64,000 bases of DNA from an uncultured Clostridia bacterium (GCA_937896665.1 CALBNS010000087.1:69073-133072), one strand, 5' to 3'. Counted from the first letter of the stretch, positions 1 through 7,780 are shown. Notes: generated by a model not told the origin, from the letters alone. Numbers and translations: made by a program.

Positions 1-34
1 CAAGGCGACGCGCTACCGACTGCGCCACAACAGC
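1..34 (-). tRNA. tRNA, 5' half only (cut by window edge)
   Basis: On the minus strand positions 34 to 1 give a tRNA 5' half: a 7-nt acceptor strand, TG at 8-9, a 4-bp D stem GCGC/GCGC around an AGTCGGTA loop, G26, a 5-nt anticodon strand TCGCC and TT at 32-33. The last visible base is the wobble base, a G, so the anticodon is GNN. The sequence resembles Thr(GGT) tRNAs, but the rest of the anticodon lies outside the window, so the amino acid is not assigned. Confidence 0.85.
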
Positions 35-59
35 GAACTGTAAAGAACAGTACTTGTTT

Positions 60-88
60 ATAATACTATATGGGAATCTGAATGTCAA
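60..88 (-). promoter_or_regulatory. Promoter of the edge tRNA
   Basis: Reading the minus strand: -35 TTGACA (88-83), 17-bp spacer, -10 TATTAT (65-60), about 26 bases before the tRNA 5' end. This is a near-consensus vegetative promoter, as expected for a stable RNA gene. Confidence 0.7.
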
Positions 89-130
89 ACATTATTTTAT
101 ATATATGTAGAGAAGATTTTTATGTGACAC

Positions 131-159
131 TTGTTCTGAGGTTATATTTATGGTAAAAT
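131..159 (+). promoter_or_regulatory. Probable glnS promoter
   Basis: -35 TTGTTC (131-136), 17-bp spacer, -10 TAAAAT (154-159). Transcription would start near 166, which rules out an in-frame start at 150 and supports the ATG at 195. No T-box leader fits in the short untranslated region. Confidence 0.5.
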
Positions 160-194
160 ATATCGATAATGCAAAAGATTTGAGGAGGGCTACT

Positions 195-1862
195 ATGGAA
201 AAAGAAGTAGTTTCAAAAAATTTTATAGAACAAGAGATTGAAAGGGATTTAAGAGAAGGCGTATATGATACAGTATGCACAAGATTCCCACCGGAACCGA
301 ACGGATATCTTCACATTGGACATGCAAAGTCCATTTTACTCAACTATGGACTTGCACAGAAATATAATGGAACATTTCACATGCGATTTGACGATACGAA
401 CCCTACGAAAGAAAGGATCGAATTCGTAGAGTCAATCAAAGAAGATATTAAGTGGCTTGGTGCAGATTGGAAAGATAATTTATTCTTTGCATCTGGCTAT
501 TTTGATATCATGTATGAATGTGCAGTGAAGTTAATTAAGAAAGGTAAGGCATATGTCTGCGATTTGACACCGGAAGAAATCCGTGAGTATAGAGGTACTT
601 TGACAGAGCCGGGTAAGAACAGTCCGTACCGTGACCGTTCAATCGAAGAAAACCTAGAATTGTTTGAAGCGATGAAGAATGGTGAATATGAAGACGGTGA
701 GAGAGTGCTTCGTGCAAAGATTGATATGGCATCTCCAAATATCAATATGCGTGATCCAATTATCTACCGTGTGGCGCACATGACACATCACAACACCGGT
801 GACAAATGGTGCATTTATCCAATGTATGATTTTGCACATCCGATTGAAGATGCAGTTGAGAAGATTACACATTCTATCTGTACATTGGAATTTGAAGATC
901 ACAGACCATTATATGACTGGGTTGTAAAGGAGTGTGAATTTAATCCGGCACCGAGACAGATTGAGTTCGCAAAGATGTATTTGACGAACGTAGTAACCGG
1001 AAAGAGATACATCAAGAAACTGGTAGAGGACGGAATTGTAGACGGATGGGATGACCCAAGACTCGTTTCGATTGCTGCACTTAGAAGACGTGGATTTACA
1101 CCAGAATCTTTGAAAATGTTTGTGGAACTTTGTGGAGTATCTAAGAGCAATAGTTCTGTAGATTATGCGATGTTAGAATACTGCATTCGCGAGGATTTAA
1201 AGATGAAGAAACCACGTATGATGGCAGTTTTAGATCCAATTAAGTTGATTATAGATAATTATCCGGAAGGACAGGTTGAATATTTAGATGTGGCGAATAA
1301 CCTTGAAAATGAAGAATTAGGATTCAGAAAAGTACCATTCTGCCGTGAATTATATATTGACAGAGAAGACTTTATGGAAGAACCGCCTAAGAAATATTTC
1401 AGACTGTTCCCGGGAAATGAAGTGCGTCTGATGCATGCGTATTTTGTGAAATGTGAAAGCTTTGTAAAAGATGAAAACGGAAAAGTGACAGAAATTCACT
1501 GTACTTATGATCCAGAGACAAAGTGTGGAACAGGCTTCACGGGACGTAAAGTAAAAGGAACAATCCATTGGGTACCGGCACCATATGCGACAAAAGCAGA
1601 AGTGCGTCTGTATGAAAATATTGTGGATGAAGAAAAAGGTGTTTACAATAAAGAAGATGGTTCATTGAACCTGAATCCGAATTCATTGACTGTGTTAAAA
1701 GATTGTTATTTGGAACCAAGTTTTGATGGCGTAAAAGCCTATGATAGTTTCCAATTTGTCAGAAATGGATATTTTTGTGTAGATGCAAAAGATTCAAAAC
1801 CAGATGCACTGGTATTTAATCGTATCGTATCGCTCAAGAGTTCGTTTAAGTTACCAAAATAA
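195..1862 (+). CDS. glnS: Glutaminyl-tRNA synthetase
   Basis: Class I aminoacyl-tRNA synthetase that charges tRNA-Gln with glutamine. The product is 555 residues, close to the roughly 554 of E. coli GlnRS. The PPEPNGYLHIGH signature is at residues 32-43. The usual MSKR loop appears instead as VVTGKRY near residues 265-271, followed by GWDDPR and a CIREDL segment as in other GlnRS. The two beta-barrel anticodon-binding domains fill the C-terminal 40 percent. ATG195 is chosen because GGAGGG lies 5 bases upstream, although the frame stays open to 150. Many Firmicutes make Gln-tRNA only by the amidotransferase route, so having GlnRS marks this lineage. The gene is monocistronic between a divergent tRNA and a convergent gene. 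Confidence 0.96.
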   Translation: MEKEVVSKNFIEQEIERDLREGVYDTVCTRFPPEPNGYLHIGHAKSILLNYGLAQKYNGTFHMRFDDTNPTKERIEFVESIKEDIKWLGADWKDNLFFASGYFDIMYECAVKLIKKGKAYVCDLTPEEIREYRGTLTEPGKNSPYRDRSIEENLELFEAMKNGEYEDGERVLRAKIDMASPNINMRDPIIYRVAHMTHHNTGDKWCIYPMYDFAHPIEDAVEKITHSICTLEFEDHRPLYDWVVKECEFNPAPRQIEFAKMYLTNVVTGKRYIKKLVEDGIVDGWDDPRLVSIAALRRRGFTPESLKMFVELCGVSKSNSSVDYAMLEYCIREDLKMKKPRMMAVLDPIKLIIDNYPEGQVEYLDVANNLENEELGFRKVPFCRELYIDREDFMEEPPKKYFRLFPGNEVRLMHAYFVKCESFVKDENGKVTEIHCTYDPETKCGTGFTGRKVKGTIHWVPAPYATKAEVRLYENIVDEEKGVYNKEDGSLNLNPNSLTVLKDCYLEPSFDGVKAYDSFQFVRNGYFCVDAKDSKPDALVFNRIVSLKSSFKLPK

Positions 1863-1869
1863 AATAAAA

Positions 1870-1891
1870 AAGAGTTCGCATGCGAACTCTT
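1870..1891 (-). terminator. Terminator of the minus-strand acidic membrane protein gene
   Basis: A perfect 22-base palindrome (AAGAGTTCGCA and its complement). Read on the minus strand it is followed by TTTTTATTTTATTTT, the form of an intrinsic terminator for the gene at 1934-2224. On the plus strand there is no T-tract after it. Confidence 0.75.
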
Positions 1892-1896
1892 ACAAA

Positions 1897-1934
1897 TGGG
1901 ACGAGAGAGTAATCTATTCTTCGTCCCATAATTT
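1897..1934 (+). terminator. Possible glnS terminator
   Basis: Inverted repeat TGGGACGA (1897-1904) and TCGTCCCA (1921-1928) with a 16-base loop, followed by TAATTTTAT. This is the only hairpin after glnS with a T-rich tail on the plus strand; the tail is weak. Confidence 0.4.
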
Positions 1935-2224
1935 TATGCTTCCTCTTTGTCTTCAGATGTAGAAGATTCTTCTGACACAGGAGCTTCTTCGGTCTGTTCA
2001 CTGTCAGTTTCTTTTAAATCTTTATTGTTAATTGTAACATATTCTCGGTCTGGTACAGGTTCAAGGTCATTATCTAAATCGAAATCTTCATCTTCGAAAT
2101 CGTCTTCAAATTCATCTTCAAAAATGTCCTCTTCATTACGTTTTTTCAAATATGCAATTCCTGCACCTACTGCGGCACCAACAGCAACAAGTGCTAATAA
2201 TGATTTTCCTAATTTTTTTGCCAT
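1934..2224 (-). CDS. Small membrane-anchored acidic protein, function unknown
   Basis: A 96-residue protein that I cannot assign to a characterised family. Residues 7-25 form one hydrophobic, Gly/Ala-rich segment (SLLALVAVGAAVGAGIAYL) flanked by lysines. Behind it is an extremely acidic tail with runs of Asp and Glu (EDEFEDDFEDEDFD) ending in a Thr/Ser/Glu-rich stretch. The layout resembles YtxH-like membrane-proximal proteins but lacks their coiled coil. The start has AGGAGA 7 bases upstream. Monocistronic, with its own terminator at 1870-1891. The tail would face the cytoplasm if the positive-inside rule holds; this is inference. Confidence 0.8.
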   Translation of the reverse strand: MAKKLGKSLLALVAVGAAVGAGIAYLKKRNEEDIFEDEFEDDFEDEDFDLDNDLEPVPDREYVTINNKDLKETDSEQTEEAPVSEESSTSEDKEEA

Positions 2225-2374
2225 CGCTATTCTCCTTTCTGAATAACAGTATTATAATTAAGAATATTATAATACTATCAGACAAAAAATAAAAGGGGAA
2301 AAGAGTCGATTATTGTGTAACTTTATAAATTGTGTTAGACTAAGTTATAAATTCAGTAACAAGGGGGCGGTACA

Positions 2375-3934
2375 ATGGAGATGGAACCGGTAAAAAAGGC
2401 GAAAAAAGGTATTTTTCATATGATGTTTAGCCACATATCAGTATTGGTTGTATTGTTGGTGCTTCAGATTGTTGCTTTGATTAGGATAGCTACATATTTG
2501 GGACATTATGCAACGTATGCTTATGCGTTTTTTGTGATTCTGTCTATTGTGACAGTAGTTTATATTATTAATACTAATATTAATCCTGCATTTAAGATGT
2601 CGTGGATTTTATTTATTTTACTTGTTCCCATTGTTGGCGTTGTTTTTTATATTTTTATGAACACACAGTTATCTACAAAATATTTGGGAAAAAGGTTTGA
2701 AACGCTTGGTGATGCAACGAAATTTTATATGAAGCAGGAGCGAGAGGTGTTGGATGACTTGTGTCTTTCAAAACCGGCGAATGCCAAACTGGCATATTAT
2801 CTGGATAGTCAGGTTTCCTTTCCGACACATCGTAATACAAAGGTAACTTATTTTCCATCTGGAGAGAGTAAATTTGAAGCCATGAAAGAGCAGCTTAGAA
2901 AGGCGGAAAAATACATCTTTTTGGAATATTTTATCGTAGAAGAAGGGGAAATGTGGAATTCAATCCTCGAGATTTTAAAAGATAAGGTAAAGCAAGGTGT
3001 AGAAGTAAGGTTTATGTACGATGGTATGTGCAGTATCATACTTTTACCACGAAATTATCCAAAAGAGATGCAGTGTGCAGGCATCCAATGTAAGATGTTC
3101 AATCCAATCAGACCGGTTCTTTCTTCATATCAGAACAACAGAGATCATAGAAAAATATGCGTCATTGATGGTAAAGTTGCATTTAATGGAGGTATTAATC
3201 TGGCTGACGAATATATTAACCAAAAGCTGCGTTTTGGACATTGGAAGGATACCGCAGTTATGCTCGAAGGAGAGGCTGTGCAGAGTTTTACGATGATGTT
3301 TCTGCAAATGTGGAATGTAAATGTCAGACTGCAGGAGGACTTTTCCAAATATATCACACCAAAATCAGATCATTTTAGAAGGGAACTTGGTTTTGTACTT
3401 CCGTACGGAGATAGCCCATATGACCATGAAAATGTCGGAGAACAGGTTTATTTTCATATTCTGAATCATGCAAAGAAATATGTTCATATTATGACTCCAT
3501 ATTTGATTATTGATAATGAAATGCTTACAAATCTCACATATGCAGCGAAATGTGGAATAGAAGTGATTATTATCATGCCGCATATTCCGGACAAATGGTA
3601 TGCGTTCTGGGTGGCGCGGACATATTATGAGGAGTTAATTCACGCAGGAGTACAAATTTACGAATATACGAAAGGATTCGTGCATGCCAAAGTCTTTGTA
3701 TCTGACAATGATACTGCCACGGTAGGCACAATTAATTTGGATTACCGAAGTCTGTATCATCACTTTGAATGCGGCACATTTATTTACAATAACCCGGTAG
3801 TATGGGAGATTGAAAGCGACTTCCAGGAAACATTAAAAAAATGTGAAAAGGTTACTATGGAAAGTTTGAAATCAAGAAATATTGTAGAACGTGTTGTTGG
3901 AAGGGTGTTAAGGCTACTTGCTCCATTGATGTAA
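2375..3934 (+). CDS. cls: Cardiolipin synthase
   Basis: Membrane phospholipase-D superfamily enzyme that joins two phosphatidylglycerols into cardiolipin and glycerol. The protein is 519 residues. It has hydrophobic N-terminal segments at about 14-35, 43-62 and 70-92, then two HKD domains: the first active site DHRKICVIDGK near residue 256, the second HAKVFVSDND near 436, followed by GTINLDYRS, typical of bacterial Cls. ATG2375 is preceded by AAGGGGGCGG. A possible promoter TTGTGT-17-TAGACT lies just upstream. The length is about 10 residues above the usual 480-510 range because of a longer N-terminus. Confidence 0.95.
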   Translation: MEMEPVKKAKKGIFHMMFSHISVLVVLLVLQIVALIRIATYLGHYATYAYAFFVILSIVTVVYIINTNINPAFKMSWILFILLVPIVGVVFYIFMNTQLSTKYLGKRFETLGDATKFYMKQEREVLDDLCLSKPANAKLAYYLDSQVSFPTHRNTKVTYFPSGESKFEAMKEQLRKAEKYIFLEYFIVEEGEMWNSILEILKDKVKQGVEVRFMYDGMCSIILLPRNYPKEMQCAGIQCKMFNPIRPVLSSYQNNRDHRKICVIDGKVAFNGGINLADEYINQKLRFGHWKDTAVMLEGEAVQSFTMMFLQMWNVNVRLQEDFSKYITPKSDHFRRELGFVLPYGDSPYDHENVGEQVYFHILNHAKKYVHIMTPYLIIDNEMLTNLTYAAKCGIEVIIIMPHIPDKWYAFWVARTYYEELIHAGVQIYEYTKGFVHAKVFVSDNDTATVGTINLDYRSLYHHFECGTFIYNNPVVWEIESDFQETLKKCEKVTMESLKSRNIVERVVGRVLRLLAPLM

Positions 3935-3960
3935 TAAAATGAGGAATTGAAGGTTTAGTT

Positions 3961-3997
3961 AAAAACAGGTGTTGCCAATCTGGCAACACCTGTTTTT
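3961..3997 (+). terminator. Bidirectional terminator between cls and asnA
   Basis: AAAACAGGTGTTGCCA, loop ATC, then the exact complement ending in TTTTT. The stem has 16-17 perfect pairs with A-tract and T-tract on either side, so it can stop transcription from cls (plus) and from asnA (minus). Confidence 0.9.
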
Positions 3998-4005
3998 ATG
4001 TAATC

Positions 4006-5016
4006 TTATAAGAGTTGTATTCCTTGTTCTGTCGCAGCAGAAACAATGTGCTGTGGCCATGTGGAAGACTGTACCTCGCCGATGTGTGCTTTTCGCAGAC
4101 AATACATGCAGATACGTGACTGACCAATTCCACCACCGATTGTGTATGGTAGTTCGTGGTTCAGAAGCGCTTTCTGAAATTCCAGTTTAGCACGCTCCGG
4201 ACAACCGGCCAATTCTAACTGATTTTTTAAAGCGGCCTCGTCAACTCGAACGCCCATAGAAGACAATTCGAGAGCAATATCAAGTACCGGATAGTACACA
4301 ATTATATCGCCATTTAAATTCCAATCATCATAGTCTGGGGCACGGCCATCGTGTCTTTGACCGGAAATTAATGTTTTGCCGATTTGAGAAACAAATACAG
4401 CTCCTTTTTCTTTTGCAATATTATATTCTCTTTCCTTTGGTGTAAGAGATGGATACATATTCTCCAATTCCTGTGATGTGATAAATGTAATCTCCTCTGG
4501 AAGAAGTTTTTCAATATAATTATACCTTTTCGAAATGTATTCCTCTGTCTCTTTTAAGGCAGCATACACTTTGCGTACGGTGTAATATAATGTTTCTGTG
4601 TTGCGCTCTTCCTTGGAAATCACTTTTTCCCAATCCCATTGATCCACATAAATCGAATGAATGTTATCAGTATCTTCATCTCTTCGAATGGCATTCATAT
4701 CTGTATATAGGCCTTCACCAGAATGGAAGCCGTATCGTTTTAATGCATAACGTTTCCATTTTGCAAGAGAATGTACGATTTCAACAACACTGTCGCTTTG
4801 CTCTTTGATTCCAAAAGCGACAGGTCGTTCTGTTCCGTTCAAATTGTCGTTCAACCCGGATTCCGGTTTCACGAATAATGGTGCAGAAACACGTGTGAGA
4901 TGCAGTGACTTCGCAAGTGCCCTCTCAAAGTGGTCTTTTATTTCTTTGATGGCAACCTCAGTCTCCCTAATTGTAAGTGGGGAACGATAACCATTCGGTA
5001 TAATTAAATGTTCCAT
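4006..5016 (-). CDS. asnA: Aspartate-ammonia ligase (asparagine synthetase A)
   Basis: Makes asparagine from aspartate, ammonia and ATP through an aspartyl-AMP intermediate; it is structurally related to class II aminoacyl-tRNA synthetases. The product is 336 residues against about 330 in E. coli AsnA. Recognisable blocks are the N-terminal YRSPLTIRETEVAIKEIK, SGLNDNLNGTERPV, the central VDQWDWEKVI and the C-terminal IGGGIGQSRICMYCLRKAHIGEVQ. The frame extends 9 bases further to a GTG, but ATG5016 has AAAGGAG eight bases upstream and is preferred. It is transcribed alone from the promoter at 5046-5075 and ends at the shared terminator with cls. Confidence 0.96.
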   Translation of the reverse strand: MEHLIIPNGYRSPLTIRETEVAIKEIKDHFERALAKSLHLTRVSAPLFVKPESGLNDNLNGTERPVAFGIKEQSDSVVEIVHSLAKWKRYALKRYGFHSGEGLYTDMNAIRRDEDTDNIHSIYVDQWDWEKVISKEERNTETLYYTVRKVYAALKETEEYISKRYNYIEKLLPEEITFITSQELENMYPSLTPKEREYNIAKEKGAVFVSQIGKTLISGQRHDGRAPDYDDWNLNGDIIVYYPVLDIALELSSMGVRVDEAALKNQLELAGCPERAKLEFQKALLNHELPYTIGGGIGQSRICMYCLRKAHIGEVQSSTWPQHIVSAATEQGIQLL

Positions 5017-5045
5017 AGCCGTCACTCCTTTAACAAATAAGTATT

Positions 5046-5075
5046 AGTGTAGTAGTATTGTTTAGTATATGTCAA
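5046..5075 (-). promoter_or_regulatory. asnA promoter
   Basis: Minus strand: -35 TTGACA (5075-5070), 18-bp spacer, -10 TACACT (5051-5046), about 30 bases before ATG5016. Confidence 0.65.
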
Positions 5076-5169
5076 GAGAAAATAAAAAAATAAACAAAAA
5101 AATCATTTTTTTCATTTATGTAAAATATACTGATATAGTCAGAGTTTGACGTGAAATGGAGGAGTGAGA

Positions 5170-5328
5170 ATGAATAAGGCTGGAAAAGAAGTTAGTCGCG
5201 AAATTATTTCTATTGAGGAATATTTAGATAAACGGCGAAAAATAAGAGAAACGGAAAAAAAGAGGCCCTGTCTTAGTGTGGACAGAACCTGGAGTGCGAT
5301 ACAAATTATTCTAAAGTGTCAGAATTAG
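5170..5328 (+). CDS. Possible 52-residue small protein, unknown
   Basis: An ATG with a strong ribosome-binding site (GGAGGAG, 5 bases spacing) opens a 52-codon frame. The predicted product is basic and charged, with a central helix-like stretch (SIEEYLDKRRKIRETEKK), no signal peptide and no membrane segment. I recognise no family. Its last 23 bases overlap the end of the convergent gene at 5306-5533. It lies alone between asnA and that gene. The good start site argues that it is translated; the short length and the overlap argue for caution. It could also be the remnant of a longer gene. Confidence 0.45.
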   Translation: MNKAGKEVSREIISIEEYLDKRRKIRETEKKRPCLSVDRTWSAIQIILKCQN

Positions 5329-5533
5329 AATCCTTATCGTTTCCTTTAGATATCTTATAAAATAACATGTACGCATACAAAAGAACCGGCAATAGAATTG
5401 TTGCTGCAATAGAAGCTTTGAAAAAACTCATAGATTTTGCTGAATCTGTAAATGCAAAAATGATTGTGCATAAGTAAAGTGCCACAAGTACTATTACACC
5501 AATGATTGCAAGTATTCGTTTGATTTGTTTCAT
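5306..5533 (-). CDS. Small two-helix membrane protein, unknown
   Basis: A 75-residue protein with two hydrophobic segments (about residues 7-28 and 39-58, the second AATILLPVLLYAYMLFY) and a short polar, acidic C-terminal tail (KISKGNDKDSNSDTLE). The start ATG has AGGAGA upstream at 7 bases. It has no recognisable catalytic motif. It is convergent with and slightly overlaps the 52-residue frame at 5170-5328. A single-gene unit with no visible link to its neighbours. Confidence 0.75.
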   Translation of the reverse strand: MKQIKRILAIIGVIVLVALYLCTIIFAFTDSAKSMSFFKASIAATILLPVLLYAYMLFYKISKGNDKDSNSDTLE

Positions 5534-5603
5534 AAATTCATTCTCCTAACATAATAGTAAGCTTATTATAACGTCGAGATTTAGAAATTGCAAATAGAAA
5601 GTA

Positions 5604-5633
5604 TTGACCAATGTACAGATAAAATGCTATGAT
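5604..5633 (+). promoter_or_regulatory. Promoter of the SEC-C protein gene
   Basis: -35 TTGACC (5604-5609), 18-bp spacer, -10 TATGAT (5628-5633), 39 bases before the start codon at 5672. Confidence 0.6.
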
Positions 5634-5671
5634 ACAAAAATGGAGTACAAAGATACAAAGGAGATAGAAAA

Positions 5672-6172
5672 ATGACATTATTAGAACAATGGCGAGAGAC
5701 GGCTTATTCTCAGGAGATGGATAAGACTACATTACAGAAATTCTGGGCTACTTATTTTCAGATTGAGAAAGGGATTTATGAGCAGTTATTGACGAATCCG
5801 GATGAAGAAGTTAAAGGGACTGTAAAGGAACTTGCAGAAAAATACAATGTGGAACTATTTACAATGGTTGGATTTTTAGATGGTATTAATGACAGCTTGA
5901 AAGAAGCGAATCCAATCGAGACAATGGAAGAAGATACAGTCGTAAGCCTTGGATTTGACAAAGAAAAGTTATATAAAAATATGGTAGATGCAAAAGCAGA
6001 CTGGCTTTATGAACTGCCACAGTGGAATGATATTTTTACACCAGAGAAACAAAAAGAACTATATAAAGAACAGAAAAATTCAGGTACAGTCCGTAAAGAG
6101 AAGAAAATCGGAAGAAATGATCCATGTCCATGTGGAAGCGGCAAGAAATATAAAAAATGCTGTGGAAAATAA
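5672..6172 (+). CDS. SEC-C zinc-binding motif protein
   Basis: 166 residues. The N-terminal 130 residues are mostly helical and contain no motif I know (it begins MTLLEQWRETAYSQEMDK). The C-terminus is a complete SEC-C module, IGRNDPCPCGSGKKYKKCC, at about 147-165, with the C-x-C...C-C zinc ligands found at the end of SecA and in many stand-alone proteins. SEC-C modules bind zinc and mediate contacts with proteins such as SecB or ribosomal partners; what this one contacts is unknown. AAGGAG sits 8 bases before the ATG. It precedes the DUF1540 gene by 69 bases, and the two may share a transcript. Confidence 0.85.
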   Translation: MTLLEQWRETAYSQEMDKTTLQKFWATYFQIEKGIYEQLLTNPDEEVKGTVKELAEKYNVELFTMVGFLDGINDSLKEANPIETMEEDTVVSLGFDKEKLYKNMVDAKADWLYELPQWNDIFTPEKQKELYKEQKNSGTVRKEKKIGRNDPCPCGSGKKYKKCCGK

Positions 6173-6241
6173 TGGGACCGTATATTTGAAAGGAAGACTG
6201 GCAACAATAATCCTGTAATAAAGAACAGGAGGAATATAATC

Positions 6242-6556
6242 ATGCCAGAATTGAGATGTACAGTCCAGACCTGCAAACACAATAAGCAGTTTTATTGTGA
6301 TCTGGATCAGATTGAGGTAGGCGGTGATTCGGCTACTACTGCAAGAGAGACGCTTTGTGCAAGTTTCGTTGAGCGAAAAGGTGATGAATACAGCAATGTA
6401 ACAGGTGCAGCATCGCCAACAAGTGATATTGACTGTAAGGCGACAAAGTGTATGTATAACGAACAGTGCAAGTGTCATGCAGGTAAAATTAGCGTGGAAG
6501 GAAGCAGTGCCTGTCAGAATGATGAGACAGAATGTGCGACATTCACATATAAGTAA
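6242..6556 (+). CDS. Tandem DUF1540 cysteine-rich protein
   Basis: A 104-residue protein made of two copies of the DUF1540 repeat. Copy one starts LRCTVQTCKHNKQFYC and ends LCASF; copy two starts IDCKATKCMYNEQCKC and ends ECATF. Each copy has the C-x4-5-C-x4-6-C pattern plus two later cysteines, suggesting one bound metal per repeat. DUF1540 proteins are widespread in spore-forming clostridia and have no defined function that I know of. There is no signal peptide. It lies behind the SEC-C gene and ends at a strong terminator (6571-6607), so the two cysteine-rich genes form a likely unit. Confidence 0.9.
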   Translation: MPELRCTVQTCKHNKQFYCDLDQIEVGGDSATTARETLCASFVERKGDEYSNVTGAASPTSDIDCKATKCMYNEQCKCHAGKISVEGSSACQNDETECATFTYK

Positions 6557-6570
6557 TAATAGGTGATAGT

Positions 6571-6607
6571 GAGAGAGTAATGCAAGCTTGTGTTGCTCTC
6601 TCTTTTT
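6571..6607 (+). terminator. Terminator after the DUF1540 gene
   Basis: GAGAGAGTAATGCAAG pairs with CTTGTGTTGCTCTCTC over about 14 base pairs including G-T pairs, followed by TTTTT (6603-6607). Confidence 0.85.
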
Positions 6608-6610
6608 GGG

Positions 6611-6640
6611 TTGACTACTATAAGCACTACGAGTTATAAT
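6611..6640 (+). promoter_or_regulatory. metA promoter
   Basis: -35 TTGACT (6611-6616), 18-bp spacer, -10 TATAAT (6635-6640), directly behind the preceding terminator. The untranslated leader is about 35 bases, too short for a SAM (S-box) riboswitch. Confidence 0.7.
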
Positions 6641-6681
6641 GTGAAATATGCGAAGAAAAGAGGGCAGGAGGAGGAAAACTT

Positions 6682-7590
6682 ATGCCGATTAGAGTGCAGA
6701 ATGATTTGCCGGTAAAAGAAATATTAGAACGTGAGAATATATTTGTAATGGACGAATTTCGTGCGATGCATCAGGATATTCGTCCGCTAAAGGTAGGACT
6801 TTTGAATTTAATGCCTTTAAAAGAAGACACAGAACTTCAGATTTTGCGTTCACTTTCTAACACACCGCTTCAGGTGGATGTGATATTTGTGAATGTCTCA
6901 AGTCATGAGTCAAAGAATACGTCAACCAGCCATCTGAATAAATTTTATATGCCATTTAGTGAGATTAAGAATCAGAAATTTGATGGTTTTATTATTACAG
7001 GTGCACCAGTAGAGCAGATGCCTTTTGAAGAAGTAGATTATTGGGAAGAATTAAAGGAAATTATGGAGTGGACAAAGAACCATGTAACTTCTACGATGCA
7101 TTTATGCTGGGGAGCACAGGCAGGGCTTTATTATCATTACGGGATTGGTAAAGTGCAGACAGATGCCAAGATCTTTGGCGTGTTTGAACATCACGTGAAA
7201 AACAGAAAGACGCCACTCGTTCGAGGATTTGATGACGTGTTTTATGCACCACATTCCCGTCATACCACGATTCCGGCAGAGGAAATACAAAAAAAAGAAA
7301 GTCTGGTTATTCTTGCAGAATCAGAGGATGCAGGTGTGTTTCTGGCAATGGAAAAGACTGGAAAACAGATTTTTGTGATGGGACATCCGGAGTATGACCG
7401 TGTAACGTTACATAACGAGTATATGAGAGATAAGAACAAAGGATTAGATATTCAGGTGCCAAAGAACTATTATAAAGATGATAATTGTGAGAACAGGCCG
7501 TTGCTTACATGGCGTGCTCATGCGAATAATCTTTATACAAACTGGCTAAATTATTATGTTTATCAGGTAACTCCATATGATCTTTGTTAA
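6682..7590 (+). CDS. metA: Homoserine O-acetyltransferase (MetA family)
   Basis: First committed step of methionine synthesis: activates homoserine by acylation. The 302-residue protein is full length for the MetA/HTS family. The catalytic Cys is C142 (HLCWGAQAG), with His236 and Glu238 in MGHPEYD. Residue 111 is Glu (TGAPVEQM); in this family Glu at this place goes with acetyl-CoA use and Gly with succinyl-CoA, so the call is acetyltransferase by established structure-function work, not by homology alone. The RBS is GGAGGAGG. It stands alone, with its own promoter and terminator, and no other methionine gene is adjacent. Confidence 0.95.
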   Translation: MPIRVQNDLPVKEILERENIFVMDEFRAMHQDIRPLKVGLLNLMPLKEDTELQILRSLSNTPLQVDVIFVNVSSHESKNTSTSHLNKFYMPFSEIKNQKFDGFIITGAPVEQMPFEEVDYWEELKEIMEWTKNHVTSTMHLCWGAQAGLYYHYGIGKVQTDAKIFGVFEHHVKNRKTPLVRGFDDVFYAPHSRHTTIPAEEIQKKESLVILAESEDAGVFLAMEKTGKQIFVMGHPEYDRVTLHNEYMRDKNKGLDIQVPKNYYKDDNCENRPLLTWRAHANNLYTNWLNYYVYQVTPYDLC

Positions 7591-7644
7591 AGCATTGAAA
7601 ATTTTGATATAAATTGATACTATTTTGTAGATAGTGGAGTTAAA

Positions 7645-7713
7645 ATGGAAATTTTTGAGTTTGTAAGTGGAGACGCTTTTATATGTTATTTGGGCGATAA
7701 TCTCTTTTTGTAA
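7645..7713 (+). other. Possible 22-codon micro-ORF
   Basis: ATG preceded by GTGGAG at 5 bases opens a 22-codon frame (MEIFEFVSGDAFICYLGDNL followed by two residues). It lies in the gap behind metA. No promoter is obvious and nothing similar is known to me. Listed because the start site is reasonable; it may be chance. Confidence 0.2.
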
Positions 7714-7742
7714 TATCCATAAATTTTCTGCCTTTTCATTAA

Positions 7743-7780
7743 AATAGGAGAGAGTATTAAAACTCCCTCCTATTAGTTTT
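7743..7780 (+). terminator. Terminator downstream of metA
   Basis: AATAGGAGAGAGT (7743-7755) pairs with ACTCCCTCCTATT (7762-7774) with one A-C mismatch; tail AGTTTTATTT. It is 150 bases behind the metA stop, so the metA mRNA would have a long 3' end or the hairpin serves another transcript. Confidence 0.65.

Noticed and set aside
150..194. Longer N-terminus for glnS starting at 150
   Set aside because: It would begin inside the probable promoter, and it lacks an RBS, while ATG195 has GGAGGG at the right distance.
1870..1891. 22-base palindrome as a regulator operator
   Set aside because: The T-rich tail on the minus strand and its place behind a gene fit an intrinsic terminator.
1947..2246. 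Serine-rich plus-strand ORF
   Set aside because: It is the antisense of the acidic minus-strand gene, whose RBS and terminator are convincing.
6541..6681. SAM riboswitch or T-box ahead of metA
   Set aside because: The space is filled by a terminator and a promoter with a leader of about 35 bases; no conserved riboswitch core is visible.
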